NCBI RefSeq assembly: GCF_000264995.1
Contig: NW_006767440.1
Span: forward strand, 333,844-397,843
Direction of reading: 5' to 3'
Length of the DNA: 64,000 nucleotides
From: Punctularia strigosozonata HHB-11173 SS5
Lineage: Eukaryota; Basidiomycota; Agaricomycetes; Corticiales; Punctulariaceae
The translations under genes were made by a program, and so were the position numbers. The notes below the pieces were generated by a model, which ran no database searches, was not told the DNA's origin, and saw only the letters and a program-made list of their open reading frames with translations. Positions 1-10,219 of this stretch are shown piece by piece. Position 1 is the first letter of the stretch. Each line of letters opens with the position of its first letter.

Positions 1-117
1 AATGAAGCTATTTCTTGGCTTGCCAGAGAACCGTTTTCCTTGTTCTTCTTTGCCTTTACGTCTCGTGTGACTGCTGCCTGACTGACCGCGCTTCTGTATC
101 GCATTTTACCTTTGTAG

Positions 118-260
118 TGTGGTACACATCGTTCAAGAACCGGGGTTACCTTGCACCCGAGAGTATCGCACGCATGCCCGTGGTTCAGGAGCGCTGGAAG
201 ACGCTCTCGGAGCAGCTGACGGCGTACCGGAAGGAGGATTTCGACCGCGCGCGGAAGTAG
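118..260 (+). CDS. 3' terminal exon of an unidentified protein (5' part outside window)
   Basis: A reading frame follows a good splice acceptor (pyrimidine-rich tract ending TTTGTAG at 111-117) and closes at a TAG ending at 260. It encodes about 47 residues that begin WYTSFKNRGYLAPE and end DFDRARK. The charged, helix-prone composition looks like a real C-terminus. I do not recognise the family. The upstream exon is probably in the first 60 bases or outside the window, where an open frame starting NEAISW is visible. The gene runs toward the convergent CDC50 gene. Confidence 0.5.
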
Positions 261-946
261 AGATCTCGCGACCCTTAGAAACTACCCACCGCATCTCACG
301 TACAAGCGTAGTCGTTATCGATTCGTCCTTCCTCTCAGCGCCCTAATATAAGCAGCGTACCAGGAATATAGATCGGAATCGCATGCCGTCCGCACGCGAT
401 AGGGCTCTCACCAGCACCACCAAGTCTTGAGCTCGTTATGGATCGTTCAGATTGTGGATCCGTACTGACTCTTGCGTGCTTGGGGTCGAATGATGAATAC
501 TTACGCCTCCGGAAGGTTCTACATCGTCTGTCGATGCTTCCACCAGCCGACACAGATGCTAACAGTACGGGCGAACCATGCGTAATTACCCCTTACACGA
601 CAGGATTCTAGTCGACTGCCTATCTCTCCGCATTGACGGACGAGCGTTCAGCGCGTGTATTATGTGGGGCCGTCGGTAATCAGTTTCAATGAGTACACTT
701 GATTGATCGCTTGTCCTCCGGATTGGCCCTACGTAGGTAGCGGAAACTACCATACCATATCATACCATACCTTACCTACCGCAGAAACCGACAACTGGCA
801 TCGAGGTCCCGAACTGCCATATTAACGCAATAGAGATAATGTCCCACAACTGGATATTACACATGATGTTCGGGTACTCGGGTACACAAAGGAGGGCATG
901 AACGAATTAAGTAGGGAAGAAACCGTTGACTAACGACCCTCTCCCT
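261..946. other. Intergenic region between convergent genes, with a short CATAC/TACC-rich repeat
   Basis: This is 3'-to-3' spacer between the unknown gene ending at 260 and CDC50 ending at 947. No open frame here has coding character. A small repetitive patch at 749-780 repeats CATACC-type units and ends in TACC units. No RNA gene is recognised. Confidence 0.5.
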
Positions 947-2422
947 TCACCGATTCCATGAAAGGAGCGACATATCGCCAAGGCGCCTGAAACAGAATAT
1001 CAGCGAAACGTCCATTGCGCATTCGATCGCATAGCGTCGAGCCCGGAGAAGTGCAGCACGGTCCAACGCGATTCATTCCGTACCTGGGTTTAACCACGTG
1101 TCGTATCGTTCCCAATATGCCCAGCAGGATGAACAGGGCGCTGGCGCCAACGTACGCCCATCCGAGGAAGGGGTTCTTTCCGCCGATCCACGAGACGGTG
1201 CTGATCACGATGCTCTTCGTGCCCTTGTACGGCCTGACCGGGAAATCTGTGCGCAGATCACCATCAGCGCCCGTACATCCGCCCAGCGGTGAAAAAAAAA
1301 ATCGAATACGTACTCATGTTGATGGTCATCTGATACGTGCCCGCCTCGAGGTCGTCGTGGTCGTTGCGCCCGTAGAGCTTCGTGAACGTGGGCAGGCCGG
1401 CGGTGCGCATCCAGTTCTGGAAGTGCTCGTCGTTCTTCAGGTCCGGCGGCGGGTTCGCATCCGTGTACCCGTCCGGGTATCGCAACGCCCAGTTCGGCGG
1501 GGGTACGATCTGGTCGAGCGAGTACTTCGTCTTCGACGTGTATTTCTTCGCCTCGCCCGGCCATGCGATGCCCTTCTCCGAGAAGGTGTACGTGCCGGAA
1601 GAAGACGAGGAGACGAGGGTGAGGTTCGAGAAGGTGTCGTTGAACACCGAGTTGGCGATGAGGCCGCAGGGGAAGATGATCTTGTCGCTACCGTTGACTT
1701 TCTTGACGTCGAGCGGCTTACACGCGCCGCCCGATATTGTGCTGTGGCTCACCGCCTTGCCGCGCAGCTGATCCGTGTCGAGGCTCTTCACGTATCGCCG
1801 GTGGTTCTGGAAGAAGTTGGTGAGCTTGTAGTAGAGGAATACGTTGTGGTCGAGTTTGAGCGGAACGTCGAATTGGACGATGCACTGGTTGCGGGTGGAT
1901 GGGTCGGCAGAGGAGCTGTTTTGAACGAAGGCATATTGGGGAGGCGAGATGGAGGCGGAGGAGGCGGAGGAACGGAGGCGGTAGGAGTAATCAGAGGAAG
2001 AGAGCTTGGTGAATGAAGGCGAGGAGGCGTCGGACGAAGGCGTTAGGGTATCACACTTGGTGTAGTCTATGGTCATCTCGGAAACCTGCGTTCGTGGTGC
2101 ATGTGAGCGATGCCAAAACACACGAGAGGATATAAGACTGACCTGGTCGCTGCCCCAGATGAGCAGCGCCGCGATGGGCGCGAAGAGGATTCCGAGGATG
2201 AAGAACGTCGGTATGACCGTCTTCGGGGTCAGAATAGGCTGCCATGCCTTCAGCCGCTGCTGCTTGAAGGCCGTGTCTGCGACAGGAGATAAGTCTTTGC
2301 GCCGTGCCAGAAGTCCCGCGAAGGTTGAACGCACTTGCGGGGCGTCGCCAGCCGCCCTTCTCCTTCTTCTGCTCTGCATTGGAGTCGTCGTCGGGCTTCT
2401 TGCGGCGGTTGAAGAGGGCCAT
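947..2422 (-). CDS. CDC50/LEM3-family P4-ATPase (lipid flippase) subunit
   Basis: This is the obligate beta subunit of P4-ATPase phospholipid flippases in Golgi, endosome or plasma membrane. Starting at the ATG at 2422, the protein has a short charged N-terminus, a TAFKQQRLKAWQPILTP motif, and a first membrane helix (TFFILGILFAPIAALLIWGS). A large lumenal domain follows, with DYTKCD, an FxNHRRY segment, several N-glycosylation sequons and cysteines. A KSIVISTVSWIGGKNPFLGW motif precedes the second helix. At least four short introns are needed. The last one (donor GTACGG, acceptor at 987-989) brings in a 40-nt exon that gives RLGDMSLLSWNR and a stop at 947, matching the usual family C-terminus. 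The start faces the MCM-binding protein gene across about 225 bp. Confidence 0.93.
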
Positions 2423-2647
2423 CGTTGGTGGTGCTGGCGATGGCCTGTGGAGGCGCGATCCAAGGCGGTCGGCGTTGCTGGGTCAGACTGAGCTCGGCGC
2501 TGACGGCACTGGGCGACGCGGGCTGTGCGGCACTGAGAGCGGAATCATGTGCTGACGGCGGTCCGATGACAGCGCGCCGAAGGTTCCCACGGACGCGCTT
2601 CATCTCGCTCCTCTTTGCTGCACGCGTCTTAAGCTTGAGCGCACACG

Positions 2648-4778
2648 ATGGTCTCTTCTCTGCTCGCCGACGCGCTTCGCGACCCGACCCAGGCGCTAAT
2701 CGATCTCTACGGCTCTGGAGACCACTCCGACTTTGCTGCGGCGGTGTCAAGGCACTTTGACGCCATCTTCGGCTCCGCGGACGCGTTTGACGAGGTAAGC
2801 AAACGCAACGTCGTCTGGTGTAATCCGAGACCCACGCTCCGATGTCCCCAGATCCCCGTTCTTGGCGTGAAAAATGGCCCGAGCAGCCACCCCTCTGGGT
2901 CGCTCGTCAGATTTCGTGGCATGGTCCAAGACACTTCGTCCTCGCCGGAGATGTACCTTTCAAAGCTCCGACAAGGTCGCCCTGGAGGCTGGGGCATTGA
3001 AACCACGCTACCAGACTCCGAGTCCGATGTGATCAACTACGCAGATCTCCGGGAATGCAGCACGTTCTGGGCGGTGTCCGTGCCCGGGGAGAGCGAGTGG
3101 TGCACCCGCGAATTGGATGGCCCCTCGTCAGGTACGCGCCGACCCATCTTTACGCTTACCGATTCGCTCAAGCAGTGCTACAGCATCGAGCTCCGCCGGT
3201 CATTCCTCATCGTCAACACGGTCGCACAAGTATCCCATAACCAATACCCCGCACGTTGGCGTTCAGCTCAAGGTCACCGCGGCAGGCTTCCATAGGGGCG
3301 CCAGTGAACTGACAATTGAATAGATATACGACAATGCAATCACCGAGTCCTTCAAAACTACCGAGCTTGGTACATTCGTTGGCATCCTTAGTTCGGAGTC
3401 GTATGTGCGCCGTTTTCACCAGCACTAAACCTTGTTCACCTCGCCTTCCCAGATACTCCTATGCCGGGCATGAAGACCAAGCCGAAGTGCCAACCATGCA
3501 CGTCCTGTTTGCACGCCCACACGCGTCCGCCGTGATCTCAAGACCTTTCCCAGCTGCGCCATCTGCACCGGAGAGCACCGGCGATGCGCTTCGCGAAGAA
3601 CTCATCACTTGGATTGCCGACGAGGCGTTGGGAGGAGACCGCGAGGCAGCTGAATGGATTCTCCTGACATGCCTTGGACGAGTGTATGTCCTTTTCATGA
3701 CAACGTGCTCGCTGCCATACTGACGCTCGTTCTCCCTCAGACAATCCCGCAATCCGCCCCTCCTTCCTCCCTCGCTAACCCTCTCCCGGTTCCCCGTACC
3801 ACCACCCCAAACTAGCCCGGCATCTACCAGTTCTTCGTCGTCAATAACCAGTGCTCCAGCCTCTGCCTCTGCTCAAACGCCCACCCTTTCGTACATCCTC
3901 TCCCTCCTGCTCCCGCTCTTCTCGACCCTCCCGCTTTCACTTGATAAACTCAACCAAGATGCCTTCGCCCCTTCCTCTCACGCGTCCGCCGATGCCGAAG
4001 GCGAAGATCTACACAGCGGCGCGCTGCAGCTCCCTCAAGGCAGCGTTGTCCTCGTCACGGAGGCCGGCGTACAGGAGGGCAAGCTCGTCGAAAAAGGTAA
4101 CTCTCCATCATGACAGTACGCGAGCTTTTTCTGACCATAACAATCGTGACAGGAGTGATGAACATCCGCTCGCTTCAAGAAGTGCTCTCGACCCAATCGC
4201 TTGCCTACCAGTTCCCCTACAGCTCCTTCTCCTTCCCTACCGACATCTCCTTCATCATCCTCGCGGAAGGCTCGAAAAGCGCCTTCTTCCAGGTAGCGTA
4301 CCACTCCTCTTCTCTATGGTGGACTCCTCAATGACGTATCGTTGGTTCGAGACGGACCTCGTCCTTCCACTTGACCTCAAGAATGGCGCCGACCTCTACA
4401 AACCCGCTTCGTCCGTTACACTCCCGTCCCCCGAGAAGCTCGCCGCCTTCCGCGCCCTGGTGGTGGGCGCGAAAGGAGCGCCGCGCATCGGCGTGAGCGA
4501 AGGCACGTCGGAGCACATTCAGGCCGACTTCGTGGCCGAACGTCAGGCGCAGCCGTGCGCTCAGGACAAAGTGACGAGCGAAGACCTGATACAGCGAATG
4601 ACGCTGGCAAAGTACGTGTCATCGCCCCCCCTTCCTTCTGTGAGGATCGACGAGATGTTGTTCTCACTCGTGCTTTCGCAGGCTGTATGCACTCTCGTCG
4701 AACGAGCCGGAGCTCACTGTCGATACCTGGAAACGGACGAAGGCGTTGGATGCGAGTAGGAGAGCACGACTGTTATGA
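2648..4778 (+). CDS. MCM complex-binding protein (MCMBP/ETG1 family)
   Basis: MCMBP-family proteins bind MCM2-7 and help assemble or unload the replicative helicase in the nucleus. The product starts MVSSLLADALRDPTQALIDLYG. It shows the signature IPVLGV...SLVRFRGMVQDTSSSPEMYLS near residue 50-90, then a YADLREC segment. The middle carries TELGTFVGIL and the mini-AAA-like part (WILLTCLGRV, LPQGSVVLVTEAGVQEG, NIRSLQEVLSTQSLAYQFPY, DISFIILAEG). The end is LTVDTWKRTKALDASRRARLL with TGA at 4776-4778. Introns of about 50-60 nt interrupt it, for example after DAFDE near 2794 and near 4100-4150 and 4610-4680. Its promoter is shared with the divergent CDC50 gene. Confidence 0.88.
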
Positions 4779-4838
4779 TGTATCATCATATATTACTGCG
4801 GTGCACGCGCATCTCGCTGCATGACACGACAATGTAAA

Positions 4839-6159
4839 CTACGACATTTGCCCCGATGTCGGCGACCGGTAGCCGATTCCGATGCACTTGATGGTCGTCT
4901 TGGCTGGATCAGACTCGTTCACCTCGAACTTGGCCTCTGTCAACTGCTCTGCGACCCATATTGCTGTGCGGGTGTGCATTGTCAGCGGTCCAGCGGAAAC
5001 GGTCGAGACACCTTCCGCAAGCGCCATGAAGATGACGATCTGATCCTGCAGTTCGTTTTGAAGTCAGCCCTCGTGAACGGACTTTTCAAGACGAGTAGAC
5101 AAGAACTCGCCTGCAGATACTCGTCCACACATCCGCCATGCTCCAGGTTTCGCACCAGCTCGGCAGCGGCGCTCTCGCCGACCTTTTTAGCGTTCACGCT
5201 CTTAGCGCCGAGCGCGCTCCCGCCCAGAACGCAGCCCTCCGTCGTCTCGCACCACAGCACGATCCCGCTCCCCGTACCCACCGCATCCGCCTCATTTTCC
5301 TTGACGCATTCGATCTCGATCATCTCCGGACTGATACCGGGATGCTTGAGCAACGCAGCTGTGGCAGCATCCCGCATCTTGTTCGCCACAAGAATGGGTA
5401 AAACCCCCGCGACGTACGCGCGACCTCGGACCTGCCGTACGGCCCCGCGGGTGGTCAGTGTCACGGCGGGGAGCGGGCCGGTCACGGCGGGAACGGTGAC
5501 GACGACTTCTCCGCCGCCTTTGGGATAGTACCCTCGCTTGCGAACGTTGATATCGGGCGAGAGACCAAAGTGCCGACCGATGAAAGGAAGGAAGACGTGC
5601 TGCGTGTAGTCGATCGGCGGGGCGTGGCTGGCGTTTGTCCCGCCTTCGGGGGTTACATCAATCGTACACGCCGGAGCTCACATGAGCGAGGATGCGCGCA
5701 CACCTCGGAGAGTCAGGGTAGAAGGCTTCGATCCGTTGGGTCCAATGCCAGACATTGGAGCAAAGATCAGACAGGGCAGAGAGACTTGGAGCAGAAGAGT
5801 GGTGGAGCCAGCAGTACCCGGATCGGCAAGATAATCGCCGAGCTGTATGTCCCGCGGTATGAAGTCAATTTCAGAAGACCCGTTCCGAGCTCCCTCGAGC
5901 ACACCCGATGCTATGTCTGCGACCAACCGAAGACCTGAACCCACGGTAAGCAGCGTTGCCGGACTCATAATGTGCACGGCAATTACGAACCTGCTGCATG
6001 CTGATTCCTGAGCCCTGGAGGATTTCGTCTGCCTCTGATGTTATTGATCGATATGGGTTTGCCGGTGAGCGCAGCGAGTGTCATGGAGTTGCGCAGGAGT
6101 TGACCACCGCCCTCGAGCACGCTGCCGTCTAGCACCTTAGGCGCACTTGCTGGTGTCAT
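4839..6159 (-). CDS. RNA 3'-terminal phosphate cyclase family protein (RtcA/RCL1 fold)
   Basis: RtcA enzymes convert RNA 3'-phosphate ends to 2',3'-cyclic phosphates with ATP. The product starts [20 protein letters not shown], with the typical EGGGQxLRNS and ISINNIRG...NPPGLRNQH motifs. It continues with [20 protein letters not shown], the [11 protein letters not shown] loop, and near the C-terminus [10 protein letters not shown] joined across an intron to [12 protein letters not shown]. In RtcA cyclases the nucleotidylated histidine lies in the HGxxxDEYLxDQ-type segment, and here [12 protein letters not shown] is present. This favours a true cyclase over the inactive RCL1 paralogue. Three or more introns are needed. 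It is convergent with the MCMBP-like gene, with a 60-bp gap. Confidence 0.9.
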
Positions 6160-6440
6160 CGTCTTGCAAGTAGCCTGTGGGGAAATGTTTTCGGAGTGAT
6201 CTCGGGCCAGTGGATGCTAAAGTATAAAGGCTTCGAGGCCACGAACTAAGAGTCATGTATTGCGAACGGAGTCAGCACCAACAACGGACGAGAGATGCAT
6301 CGGTCAAACCTCGTGGGTGCTTTCCCAGGAAGAAGCAGCACAGCTAGTATTGAGTCCCTGGACATTTCCGGACTGACGCTGCGGCGCCATGTTGCCTGTA
6401 GAGTACTGTCGCGATAGACTGTCGTGCTAACGGACGCGCG

Positions 6441-9400
6441 ATGACTCTCGCTTCGGTACCGCTCCTTGCAATATGCATTGCCTCCATTCTCTGGGTACTT
6501 CAGGCGCACGCCACGCGCCCAGACTCCGTCCAACACGTCCTTCAAACGGGCATCATGAGCACCGACTGGAGAGTCGAGGTATCGGCAGACTGGGATGTGA
6601 GTTCGTCGCGCAAAAACTCGCCGATTCTTCTCCTCACTACAAAAACGAGGGATCAGGTACTTGGTCCTTTCCCGATTCATGCTAGGGAACAACATTACCT
6701 CTCGCCGTCTTTCCCCCTGAAACGTATGAGGCACTGCTATCCCGCACGCAGCTAGTTGTAACACGCACTCTATCCAGTATACGAGCCTATTGACTACAAC
6801 TCGTCGTGGCCCTCCGCGTACGCGGACGGTGGTAGCGTAGGGTGGACGAAGGCGAAGGCAGACGGGGACGGCAACCTCCAGGTCTCATTCCCACATATCC
6901 GGTAATGTTCGATTCTCTTGTCTTGCTACTCCTATTTGACCTGAGTGACAGGTGGGAAAACCTGCGCGCTACAGAGGGATGGGCGGCTCTCCAGCATCAC
7001 ACAGTCCTTCGGAGCACCCTCACAATCTACCCACCGGAAACACGGAGGAGCACGTTCGACGAACCGCCTACATTGCTCGTCTCGCTAATCCAAGGATCTT
7101 TCTTCACCGTCATCCCGACCTCAGCTCGCAATCACGTTCCGGCGTGGTATTCCGGCAACATATACGGGCTGGAAAGAGCGCCGCCTCAATCGGTGGATCT
7201 CCCCGGTCTGTCTCTCACGGAGGCTACAACCTACGACCTCTTCATCAGCGGAGACTACGAGGTAACGTCCCGATAGCATATCTTTCGACTTCCGCTCTTC
7301 ATTCCTCGCAGATTCGGCTGTTCGGAGACCCGCGTTCCGCCGGCAGGCCTTACCCGACCTTGAGCATAAATATCTCTGTTGATCTCGAGAGACCGCGGCA
7401 TGAGCTCGTCCACGACGCGACGCACGACGTTGTTTGCGACTTTTTGGGCGACTGGGCATTCGGAGAAGCGTTAGGTGTTGGGGTGCGCAGCGTCGGTGGT
7501 TGGTGGACCGTCAGCGAGGCTCATCTCACGGAGCCGATTGAAGTGAGAGTGCTCCTCCTGTTCCCTTTGAGCTTGCCTGACTCGAGAACGCTCAGGGCTT
7601 GCAGGTACTCCTAGTCAAACCCACCGAGATCGCGCCCAAACAGACTCGGATTCTCCCCTTGAAGATTGTTCAGACGTCCACATCAGACTTGTCGAAACTA
7701 CCTATTACTTTGCAAATATCTTCCCCCAAGGAATCTACCACGGTTGAAGTCACTTTGGAAATCAAGCACGTCAAGGAGCTGTCTGCGGGTACCGGCTCCC
7801 AAGTCAAAGCCTCGTACTTCTACGCCGAAACGTCTCCTACCGCTTTCTATGTCATCTCTCCTTTGGAGAAGAATGAAGAGCAACCCCGGCCGCCGATCAT
7901 CGCCTTGCGTACGCCCTCCATTCGAACCACTCTTACGACCGATATTGACTAGCCAGCTTAATTGCAGATGGCGCCGGTGTCGACATTTTCTCCATGCCGT
8001 TTTGGGTAGACTCGCTTCCTGTGCAAAAGCATAGCTGGATCGTTGTACCATCGGGACGGACTTCTTGGGCGAGTCATCCGATACCATGCACTCTGCAACG
8101 CTCCTCTCACAAGTTGGACTCAGGGTCTTGACTGGCATGGTCCAAGCTCGGACGATGTTTGGGCCTCGCTCGAGTCTTTGACAACGATCTTGAAGAAGAA
8201 CGACGGTTGGGCTCCATGGCGCATTGCAGATAACACGAAAGTCGTGATGATCGGTCATTCGAACGGCGGGCAGGGGGCGTGGTGGAACGCTGCTAGATTC
8301 CCTGACCGCATATTGGCAGGTAGCTGCTGGTTTCCAGGTTGCTGAAAACGAGCTCTCATCATTGAATGTCATAGCTGTCCCAGCCGCAGGGTACGTCAAG
8401 TCCCAGGCGTACATCCCATTGACTCTCTCTCGGTTAGCGTTCTTACATGCTTCTCACCGTCATATGCTGACCTCTTCTAAGTTCGGCACATTTCATCGAC
8501 CCGTCGCTGAAAGCTATCTTGGAATCGTCTTTGACGCCCGACGACAACGACCTCTTCATGACCAATCTAGCGAACACTCCTATCTTGGCGGTGCATGGGT
8601 GCGTACTCCCGCAGACATGCGAAGCGGGCCCCAGCTGACACTTCCGAACAGGGGTGACGATGATAACGTGCCGACGTGGCATAGTCGAGAGCTAGTAGCG
8701 ACGATACGAACCTGGAACGCGAATGCAAGCGTCCAGTGAGTTTTTATCTTGCCTTCTTGTACTCTGCCGATTGCCGAGCATGTGCCCGTAGCTTACGTGA
8801 GGACCAAGGCCAGCAACATTGGTGAACTGGCTCTGCCCTTCCCATGCGCTACCCCACGTTGACCTTCAATTGGATCCAGGTATCCGTCCATACTCGCCAA
8901 CGATGAAGTCCAGCGGTTCCTTGATCACGCGCTTTCCCAAGACGCTAAGCCAACAGCACCTACTACGCCCTTTACTCTCACGGTCGCCGTCCCTTCGGAG
9001 TCTGGATCCCTCTACGGCTGGAGAATCTTGGCATTGCGCACACCCGGACGGTTAGTGCCTCGACTCCTGGCACATTGTAGTCGTGTTCAGTGGGTGTTTT
9101 AGCTTGGGAAGAATCAACGTTGAAACTCTCGGGGACACGACTCTCGTGTCCGCACACAATGTTTATGTCCTGTCATTCAACACTAGTCAGATCACGACAT
9201 CCGAACTGGTCATCGATGGACTGCACGTTCCAATCTCTAGAGGTCATCTTCCGGAAACGGTGCATCTACAGCTGGATGCCGAACGGCGATGGAAGGTAAT
9301 TCCCACCTTGCCTGATCTTCTCTAGCGTCGCTAACCAGACGTAGGTTCATGAAACGCGGCAAGATACCCCCTATCTCGGTCAGCCTTCAGGCAGGATACA

Positions 9401-10064
9401 ACGGATCCTGAGCTCGCAGGCGGCCATTACTATCGTTGTCCCGGATGACCTATCAACGCGCGCGGCCTCAAGCGGGTCACGCCTAGCTCACGATCTGAAC
9501 GTATACCACAGGCTTGACGCGAGCATCGTCACAGGCTCTACCGCCCTTGACCGGATAGAGAAAGGCGCTCTCGGTGCCGGGAACCTGGTCGTGATCGGCA
9601 GTCCTCGAGACGAGCTTCCGGGCAAGCTGTTGCAAGAGGGAAGAACCCCGTTCCGAACGGAAGACGATTGCCTACTCGCAGGAACGCGTTTGATTGATTG
9701 CTGGCCGCTCGGTAAGCCTCATGAACGCGTCAGGAAAGTCCTTCCTGATAATGAGCTGCTTCACAGCAACCATTTTCCTGCATCCTCATCCCACCGATGC
9801 AACTGCTGTCGCCCTGCTGGTATTAGCAGATGATGATGAAGGGATCGAGAGGGCCGCACGTCTTATCCCTATTCGGACCGGCGTAGCGACCCCAGATTGG
9901 GTCGTCCTTGACTCCTCCATGGACAGTCTTGGAGCGGCTGGGCTACTCGGATCTGGGCACGTATTCACCTCATTGCCCTCCAGAACTGTCGCTGATCGTC
10001 ATCATGCAGGCTCTGGGGTCGAGACTGGAGCTGGTGCGAGGCTTCCTCCTATGTGTTCGATTGA
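6441..10064 (+). CDS. Large secreted alpha/beta-hydrolase, prolyl-oligopeptidase (S9)-like
   Basis: The product starts with a clear signal peptide (MTLASVPLLAICIASILWVL, then QAHA). A long beta-rich N-terminal part (about 400 residues) precedes an alpha/beta-hydrolase domain. The nucleophile elbow is GHSNGGQG near 8250-8275. The likely acid and base lie in HGGDDDNVPTWHSRE near 8598-8690, joined across an intron. Serine, aspartate and histidine are thus all in family order. A further beta-rich C-terminal part follows (HNVYVLSFN, LVIDGLHVP). Many small introns interrupt it. The C-terminus is uncertain: if a GC-type donor near 9956 is used, the last exon reads WGRDWSWCEASSY and stops at 10064. 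A GT donor at 9961 gives a stop at 10102 instead. Substrate is unknown; peptidase or esterase activity is possible. Confidence 0.8.
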
Positions 10065-10219
10065 CGGCTGCTCGCACCGAAAAAGGCAATGGATTGCGAT
10101 GATGTATGTATGTATCTTATTGGACCAAATGCGATGCGGGAGTGCGATCCCGGCAGTAAACAGGTAAGCTATGGTGCATTGAATTCTTCAAGTCGCCCTT
10201 GAACCTGGGAGCGTCATGC

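Noticed and set aside
741-780. CATACC/TACC-rich patch considered as telomere-like or a mobile-element end
   Set aside because: Too short and irregular, with no target-site duplication or partner copy seen in the window.
1015-2016. Long plus-strand open frame of more than 300 codons
   Set aside because: It is antisense to the CDC50 gene, rich in Arg/Val/Glu from complementing the real codons, and has no domain.
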